From: Symsagittifera roscoffensis
Taxonomy: Eukaryota > Xenacoelomorpha > Acoela > Convolutidae
NCBI RefSeq assembly: GCF_963678635.1
Contig: NC_087062.1
Location: 53,330,473 to 53,394,472 of the forward strand
DNA: 64,000 bases
Direction of reading: 5' to 3'
Below the pieces are notes generated by a model. The model ran no database searches. It saw only the letters and a program-made list of their open reading frames with translations, and was not told the DNA's origin. Every line of letters begins with the position of its first letter. Within the stretch, counting starts at the first letter, position 1. A program made the position numbers and the translations under genes. Of the stretch, positions 56,801-64,000 are shown piece after piece.

Positions 56801-59714
56801 AACAAGACGTAAAAAATCACAAAAAAGGCCAGAAGATAACCAAATTGGCAAATTCAAATTCAAACCCCAAAAGTTTTCAACAAATGATCGGCCAAAAACA
56901 TCTTTTTAAATTCGTGTTCATGGAGTCGATATCTTCAATTGAGCATAAAACTGAAATCAAAAAATTGTTCCTAACGCCATAACTTAACTGAATAAGAAAC
57001 TGCACCAACCATGAAAATTCCCTTTTCTTTGAAAGTCGAGGCGCAAATACTGCTCGTGTACCAGTGCAAGGCCTTAATTAAATAGTCTGCCCCTCAACTG
57101 CTCTCCATTATTTTCAAATGAACCTTAATAACTCAAGTTTCGATGAACTATACATTTAGCTCTACATATGATATTGGCAAAAAAAATTATAGTTCATCAA
57201 ATATAATCTGTAGAGCTAAATTATGAGTCGAATTAATAAGATTAATTAGTACGCTTTTTGCAATGTGCAATGATTATGCGTGCGGATAAATTGTACGCAT
57301 AAACATTTTGCGTTTTGGAACTCAGAAAAATAAAGTATTCTCAACAACATTTTGCTCTAGTACAGACATACTCGCTTGGAAATCCAAAGATTTCCGGGTC
57401 AATATCCCAACGGTCTTTTCAATTGTCCTAATGCAAAAAAAATACCATTCAAGTTGTTCCCAATGCATTGCACATGCAAGACTTATAATTGCTTGATTGC
57501 TCTAACTAAACTCTTTGTCGCGTGTGCTGGGTACAAAAAATTAAATTCATTTTTTTTAATTGAACAAACTTTAATCATTTTTTTCAAAGGATTGTTGCAT
57601 GATTCGCGATTGTAAGATTTGGAATTGTGTTTAACTCGGATGGCCAATTTGACAAAGTTCAACCTCCCACAAGCTTACGATGACAGATATCTGGTAAAAT
57701 TTTGATTGAAAGTTGAGATAACTATTCGGATAACTTTATTTAGAAAAAACATCAATAAAAGCAAGTTAAAGAGTCGAATTTAACCTGGAGAAAAAAACAC
57801 CACCCCTAGCACATGTATTTAGTTTATTTTGATCGGAACATCAGGACATAACGTAAAAACACAAGATAAAAGAAAGCATAAATTTGTGAAGAGCATGGCC
57901 AAATTGGCAAATTCAAACCCCAAAACTTTGCAAAAAATGATTGGAGGTAAAGTTTTGGGTTTATGGAGTCGATATTTTCAATAGGGCACAAAATTGTTTG
58001 TTAAAACTTTTCAGAGCGCCGTAAGTTGACTGAATAAAAAAACCGCGTCAAGTATTAATTTTCAGTTTTCGTCGAAAGTCGAGACAACAATAACGCTGGT
58101 ATACCAGTGCAAGGCCTTAATTAATTTTTTGGTCTGTCCCTTAAGTTCTGTGCCTTAGTTTCAAATGATCCTGAATAAATCAAGTTCTGATGAACAATAA
58201 ATTTTGTTTTGCCAATATCAGATGAAGAGCTAAATTTTGAGTTAAAAGATCAATTAGTTCGCCTTTTGAAATGTGCAACGACTCTGCGTGCGGGTAAATT
58301 GTACGCAAAAACAATTTGAGTTTTGAAACTAAGAAAAAAAGTTTTCTCAACAACATTTTATTTTAGTACAAACATACTCGCTAGGCAATCCAAACATTTC
58401 CGGGTCAATATCCGAACGCAGTCAATTGTCTTAAAACAGTTGGTTTGAATGCGAAAAAAAATATTACCACCCAATAGATTGCTCGTACCAGGGCTGAGCC
58501 TTGGTTGTCTGACTTTAACTCTATGAACCATGGTTTCCTAAAAAATGTAAGGAAAATTTCAAAAACTTATAAAAATACATATATTTATTTTTTTTCCAAA
58601 ACACATCCCCATACACAAGGTAACGTGAAAATCATAACTTTTCGCAGGTTGCAAATTTTAAAATAGACCGACCATCATGCTTCAATTTAATTTGGAACGC
58701 TTTCTGAGGCGGATTTAACCACCGCTTACGCATTTACAGTACACTTTTTGCGTTTTATTCAACCCAATTTGACCGGGGTGTCTTCCATAGGCCAAATGTT
58801 CTTATCATAGACTTCCAAAAAAAAACAAAAAAAAACAACAATAAAAATAAACAAAAAAAATGTTAATGGATCAAACTGCAAGCTTTTATGCTAAAGGGAT
58901 GTGATTGAGTTTCATCAGCACTTTGTATGAAAATAAAAGTGTATGACAAGCGTTTTTTTGGTGGCCATCTCAAAAACCTGATACGTTAGTTTCGAAAATG
59001 CCCATTTTTGTCTGCATATTTTAGTCCTGTATACAAAAAAAAATGATTTTTTTTTTTCAGTTTCTTTTAGACAACTTTTTTTCGAAAGTCTTCGAAAAAA
59101 AATATTTTTTTTGTAGTTGCTCATTTTTTAATGCTCAGGACAATTCATAATTAATTCAAAATTTCATACAACAAAATTTTTGAAAAATTTAGAAGTTGGT
59201 TACTTTATTGTACTGTTTTTCTAAGACATGTATATTGAAGTTGTTCCCAATGCATTGTACATGCAAGATTTTTAATCGTTTGGTTGCTCTAACTCAGGTC
59301 TTTATCGCGTGTGCTCGGTACGAGACAAATTCAAAATTTTTTGAGAAGAAACTAAATTCAAAAATTTTCTTATTGGAGCAAACCTTAATCATAGCAACAA
59401 ACTTATGGAATTACTTATAAACTATGATCAACATTTTTCTTCTAATGATTATTGTATGATTCGCGATTGTATGATTTGGATTTTTGGTTAACTCGGGGGG
59501 CCAATTTGGCAACGTTAAACCTCGCAAAAGCTTACGAAAACAGATCGCTCGTAAACTTTTTTGAAATTTGATCCCAAAACAACAAAACTATTCGAATGAT
59601 TTTAAAAAAAAAAACGTCAACAAATGCAAGTTAAAAAGCCCAAATTTGTCTAGAGATAAAAACACCCCGAGCACAAATACTCTGTTTTTGTTTTCGAAAG
59701 TCGGAACAACAAGA
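56801..59714. repeat. Mosaic of local duplications with GCTCG-family pieces
   Basis: 56820-57440 and 57880-58440 are diverged copies of each other (TTTATGGAGTCGATAT, ACCAGTGCAAGGCCTTAATT, TTTCCGGGTCAATATCC). 57434-57720 recurs at 59230-59545 (AAGTTGTTCCCAATGCATTG, CGCGTGTGCT, ATGATTCGCGATTGTA). GCTCG-family pieces appear at about 57630-57850, 58470-58800 and 59485-59714. No gene is supported. Confidence 0.65.
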
Positions 59715-62225
59715 CCACATGTAAAACAGGGCAAGACCTTGAATGTATCGAATGCTTTTTAAGGTTTAGGTAGTAGTTTTCGCTTTATAATTTTTGTGGA
59801 TGTTTCAAAACTATAAAAAACACTTAAGATTTTTTTGAAAGAATCCCCCAGATGCAATGTAAAGTAAAATTTATTTTGCATGCAAATTATGCGCATAGAA
59901 ACAATTTACAAAGATCACGGAGCATGCCTCAATTCATTTTGAAACTACTTTTAAGACAGCTTACATCTACAATCACGCGTGAATAGCACGATATATGTTG
60001 CTCATTCATAATGTCAGAAGGGAAAAGTTTTGCAATAATGGAACCCCTATAACTTCACGAAAAAGGATTATCAGTGGGAAACATTCTGAATTGTAGCTCA
60101 AGACAATTGTTGCTAGATGAAAATCCAAAATTTGCTTGAGGGAAAAACACTTCAAGTACAAGTATTCCGTCGCTTTCTTCGAAAAAATTAGATATATTTC
60201 ACAACAGTTTCCCTTGGAAAATGAATAGAATTATTCACATGTTTGCGGAACTAGTGTTCACACAAACTTGGAAAATGAATAGAATTATTCACATGTTTGC
60301 GGAAATAGTGTTCACACAAACATTCTGCAAGTTTTCACGCTAACTCATGAACATACTGCTTACGCAAATCCGTGTTTAAACGCCGGGTCGAAAACTCAAA
60401 TGTAAAATTTTCTCTTTTTTAACCGATTGAGGCGCTAACGGTTGAGGTGATAAAGGTTACTGATTGATTGCAGTCAGAACGATGGCATAAGTATGGAAAT
60501 ACCGCAAAAAATTACAAGAGAATTTTTTTGAAAATTGGCAGATTTTGCAAACATCAGGCCATTTGGTGCTCCCTCTCTAATAGTTTTTTGTTTTATCATC
60601 TCAGGTAGAATCATCGAAAAGAAAAAAAACTGCTCCTTTTTTTAAGAAAAACCCATTTTCTCACCTTCTTTTTAGATTCGCATAACTTTAGTTCCAAAAG
60701 AAGTCTGGTTTATGGACTCTGAAGATGTAGTAGTAAACTTAGTTTTTCAAAAACCTTTAGCAATATCAAGCAAAACTCAATTAAAAACCTAAACTTAACT
60801 AATTAAAAAATGTTACAACGTTGTTGACGCGGAAAACAAGTTTTACGGTATAAATAAATGTTGGGTCTAAAAGTTAGATTTTTTTGACAATAATGATCAC
60901 AAGAGATCAATCAGTACATAAGAAAACGGCTAATCTTTCGTTTCTATAAACGGGTCAGCTGAGACTACTGATACTCAGTGTTAACTTAAAAGCATATTCC
61001 CCTGTTTTTTCTTAGACTCCATCAATGTTTTTATGGGCTAAAAGAACGTATGACTTTTTGTAATTGTTCATAAACCATGTGAGGTCATTCATAAACGAAA
61101 AATCAATATGGTCAATTCTCATTCCATGCTGACTACCAGATTCAGATTACAAAATTTTGCTCGTGGGGTGATCAAAATTCTAAAATTTAGGCACTATCGA
61201 TAATAACAAAACACAAAACTGATCATAACATAGCGGAGCCCTGAATGTTCGGACTGCCGTTGAAATGTACGGCCTAGTAATCGCATAAAATGTTTTGAAA
61301 ATTTTCGAAAACCATCCCTGTTACCCGCTATGTTAAGTTAAAGGTGATATAGTTCGCATATAGCAAAGTAATGCATAAACCAAGTAGCATGCTTCATTTA
61401 ATTTGGAACCGTATCAGAGACAAGTTATCTCCACTTAGAAGTTAACAACATGACAAAAAAGGCTTGTTACTTATCCCAAACTGGCCAAATTGGCCAAATT
61501 AGCGATGTTTGATACTTCAAAATTAAAAAAATAATAATCAGAGGCAACAAAATGTAATTTTAAGCTCAATACAGCAAAACTATTCAAATAATAAAAATTA
61601 ATTTGAAAATTGCTAGATATAATTTCGAATTTTGTTTGGACAAAAAGCATCCGAGCATCAATTTTCCATCCTTTTGTTCCAAGCATCCGAACAGCAAGAC
61701 ACTGAATGTGTACCGAATATCGTTCGGTTAAAATTATTCATGAAAATTTCACACGCTGTATAAAGAGGAATTAAGGTAATTTTTTTTTCTAGCCTTGAGT
61801 TCAGGAAAAATTAATTCAGATGATTTTAAAAACTCGATAAGCAAAAGCTAAGTAAAAAATCGAAATTTGTCTGAAGAAAAAAAACCACCTCGAATACAAT
61901 ATTTACTGTCGCTTTTTTGAAAATTGGAAGACAAAACTATATCCGACAACAGTTTCCCTCAAAAGTTAAATGGAAATCTTCACGCGTATGCGGAAAACTT
62001 TTTTTGTTTTCGCAAATATTCCGCAAATATCATGTTTTTGTTAAAATATATTGTTTTCACACATTGCCATGTACCAATAATTTGAAATTTTATGCTCATG
62101 TGAGACTGATTGAGGAATTGGCAGTTGAGGTGACTGAAAACAATTCCAAAAATGTAACTTTAACGTAAACATTTGGAAATTTTGCAAATAATCAGGTCGT
62201 TTGGTGATCCCCTCGTGAAACGGAT
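59715..62225. repeat. Two ~0.9-1.0-kb diverged copies containing GCTCG-family elements
   Basis: 59715-60620 and 61215-62225 align in order: a GCTCG-family head (ACCTTGAATGTATCG or GCCCTGAATGTTCGGACTGCC), TCATTT(A/T)GGAAC-like, TGTCGCTTT, CAACAGTTTCCCT, CACGC/CACATG, TGCGGAAA and CAGGCCATTTGGTG / CAGGTCGTTTGGTG. A 54-bp tandem duplication (60213-60266 and 60267-60320, one mismatch) is present only in the first copy. 60621-61214 and 62226-62900 hold nothing recognisable. Confidence 0.6.
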
Positions 62226-62917
62226 AACTGCGTAGTCAACCTAGGCAAAATCAACAAAAATTAGGCAGACAGCGTTACTCCTGAAAACACTACTTTTGAT
62301 TAAATCAATTTTTACTTCCCGTTTTTGTTTCTGGTTCAAGATAATTCTGGTTATTGGACTCTAAAATTATCATGGTAATTTTACTTCCTGAGTAGCCGCC
62401 TATTTCAACCAAAATTCAAACAAACAACAAAATTTCACTGATGATCGATCGGCATTGTTTCAACGCCTTAGTTGTACGAAAAATGATCACAGGTATAATG
62501 TCTTTTTAAATTTTTGTGGAAATTTTTTTACGTGGAAGCCAATTTTAAAATTTTCGGAAATGATGAATTTCTAGCCCGAACTTTAAAAAAAGTAAATAAA
62601 TTTGTAAGCAATTAGAAAACGAAAGGTGAAACATAATCAAAGCTAGATAATTATTAGCATCATCCACATTATCACGAGTGCTTCCATCAATTTTGTGTAT
62701 GAAGGAGATGTCGGATGGAAGCATGCTCCGACTGCCTTTATTTGGCGTCAATTAGTTCTTTTTAACCTAAACAGTAGAAAAATGTTTAATGTTTAAGTAA
62801 AAATATCAAATTTTAAGTGTTAAAAATAAAGTTGTGTATGGACTTAAAAAGACCAATTAGCTGCATCAATTCAATTTGGATTAAATTTTTAGAGCGGGAT
62901 AATTCGCCACGTGTAAG

Positions 62918-62925
62918 TATAAAAG
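62918..62925 (+). promoter_or_regulatory. TATA box
   Basis: TATAAAAG, followed by GAGCTG, lies about 70 bases upstream of the ATG at 62987. The expected start of transcription would be near 62948, leaving a short leader. Confidence 0.45.
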
Positions 62926-62986
62926 GAGCTGTTGAGACAGTCAAGGGGCAGGGAACTGTACTTGTTTTTTACACACGGCTGCGCCC

Positions 62987-63250
62987 ATGCAGATGAAAAG
63001 ATCGATCTCAAGGAGCAAAAATTTTTGTGAAATTGTTCAGAATAGAAAAAAACGCCCTCAGCCCGTATTTTCCTCACTGTTTAGGAAAAAGGACATTAAT
63101 TGTACCAAGTGGATTTGCAAGAATAAGAACCGACAAAAAATAGAGTTCAAAACCCTTGAAAACTTGTGTAACAAAAAAGTGATAGATAACCCTCAACTGA
63201 CCAACAATCCCATAAAAACAAAACCTAGAAAAATCAGTTGTTTTACCTAA
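62987..63250 (+). CDS. Small basic protein, hypothetical
   Basis: 87 residues from MQMKRSISRSKNFC to RKISCFT. It is strongly basic (many Lys and Arg) with six cysteines and no hydrophobic segment, so it would be intracellular, perhaps nucleic-acid binding; this is inference. No family is recognised. A TATA box at 62918 gives some support to a transcribed gene, but the ORF is short, AT-rich and surrounded by repeats, so it may be chance. No AATAAA is seen close downstream. Confidence 0.35.
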   Translation: MQMKRSISRSKNFCEIVQNRKKRPQPVFSSLFRKKDINCTKWICKNKNRQKIEFKTLENLCNKKVIDNPQLTNNPIKTKPRKISCFT

Positions 63251-63885
63251 TCGTTGGAACAGAATTTGAGAAATCTCAAAACTGCGTCCTTTTTTCGGAA
63301 AAATCGTTCCACGTTTAGGGGGATTTTATATTCTGATTTTTTTTTCTCTTATTTTGTATAAGTGTAAATAATTTTTAACGTTATGAGTCTAAAGTTTTGT
63401 CAATTGTGCTATGCAAACTTTTTTAACATAAGCAGTTAGAAAAAACTTTTTTTGAAATTTTCAATTGAGTGATGGCCTATTAGTGTCACATAGATTTTTT
63501 TCTAGTGACGCTAATTGTATCCTTGTAACGCAATAAGTTCTGGACTATATACTTTGAGACTCATTTTCGCAAATTAGTCGGGTTACCAACCGATGTAACG
63601 AAAAAAAAAATCTCTTAAAATTGTGAGAAAAAAGTAAGAACTTGAAATGCCCTTCACCGTGAAATGTTTTTTTTGCACAACTTAATTCCCTGTTTTTTTT
63701 TCATAAATGAAACAATAATTTTTTTTCGAAGCTTTGTGTTAATAGGATTGTTTATCAGTTGAGACTCAAGTGCTTACTTTTTAGCTCAAATTTTTTCAAA
63801 GAATTTGGAGTCTGTTTCTACTTGGGGGTTATCACTTCAACTCCGATTGATACAATTTTTCTTCTGGCTTCATAAAAAAATGAGG
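63251..63885. other. No gene recognised
   Basis: AT-rich, with many A and T runs. No ORF, repeat end or RNA signal that I can support. Confidence 0.45.
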
Positions 63886-63889
63886 AAAA

Positions 63890-64000
63890 TACAGGCTGAG
63901 TGTGGTTCCTTTTATCCAGACCAATTTCAAACGACTCATTGCTCGCTCAGGAATTGATCCCTCTATCTGCATGGGCGCATTAGAGTGTACACACCTCTAC
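63890..64000 (-). repeat. tRNA-like SINE fragment, cut by the window end
   Basis: On the minus strand, GTAGAGGTGTGTACACTCTA leads to GGGATCAATTCC, which fits a tRNA D-arm end and a B box (GATCAATTC). The 5' part lies beyond the window. It resembles tRNA-derived SINE heads more than a working tRNA, since downstream sequence continues without a T-run terminator. Confidence 0.35.

Noticed and set aside
1-64000. CRISPR arrays, bacterial operons, rRNA genes.
   Set aside because: None seen; spliced genes and eukaryotic transposons show that this is nuclear animal DNA.

Overview
The window looks like gene-poor nuclear DNA of an AT-rich invertebrate animal. The evidence is GT-AG introns with consistent phases, AATAAA poly(A) signals, an animal-type UDP-glucuronosyltransferase, LINE fragments, tRNA-like elements, and DNA-transposon derivatives with TA or 8-bp target duplications. 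I cannot name the phylum from sequence alone. Most of the 64 kb is repeats; only about six host genes or gene pieces are supported.

Layout. 1-9.1 kb: a 2.3-kb tandem duplication, a partial third copy split by a degenerate ~145-bp minisatellite, and inside the minisatellite a nested pair of a ~500-bp dispersed element (called here the GCTCG family). 10.1-10.8 kb: a small gene for a secreted protein (minus strand). 12.4-13.6 kb: degenerate tandem repeats. 14.7-15.4 kb: a foldback element with TA duplications, with a sister copy at 54.6 kb. 16.3-26.1 kb: a decayed minus-strand LINE carrying a 201-bp foldback element and a 7.6-kb Ty3/gypsy LTR retrotransposon with a perfect 5-bp target duplication and nearly identical LTRs.

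27.8-30.6 kb: a four-exon UDP-glucuronosyltransferase gene with a hAT-type MITE in intron 3. Its 3' end is duplicated downstream (30.5-31.1 and 31.6-32.3 kb). 31.1-36.9 kb: a region bounded by two ~490-bp inverted repeats enclosing decayed minus-strand coding sequence rich in Asn, Gln, Ser and Thr, which I cannot assign to a family. 37.3-44 kb: mostly no recognisable gene. 44-46 kb: a decayed plus-strand LINE. 46.4-48.1 kb: a perfect 133-bp direct repeat and tRNA-like (SINE-like) copies.

48.6-53.7 kb: one or two genes for long, disordered, proline/serine/arginine-rich protein; 53.7-54.3 kb: a single-exon secreted protein. 56.3-62.2 kb: a mosaic of diverged GCTCG-family copies and local duplications. 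62.9-63.3 kb: a TATA box followed by a short basic ORF. The window ends in a tRNA-like SINE fragment.

The host genes have no evident shared pathway. The UDP-glucuronosyltransferase is the only one whose biochemical role can be stated. The most interesting unexplained structure is the inverted-repeat-bounded region at 31.1-36.9 kb, whose left arm lies exactly at the junction of a duplicated host-gene tail.
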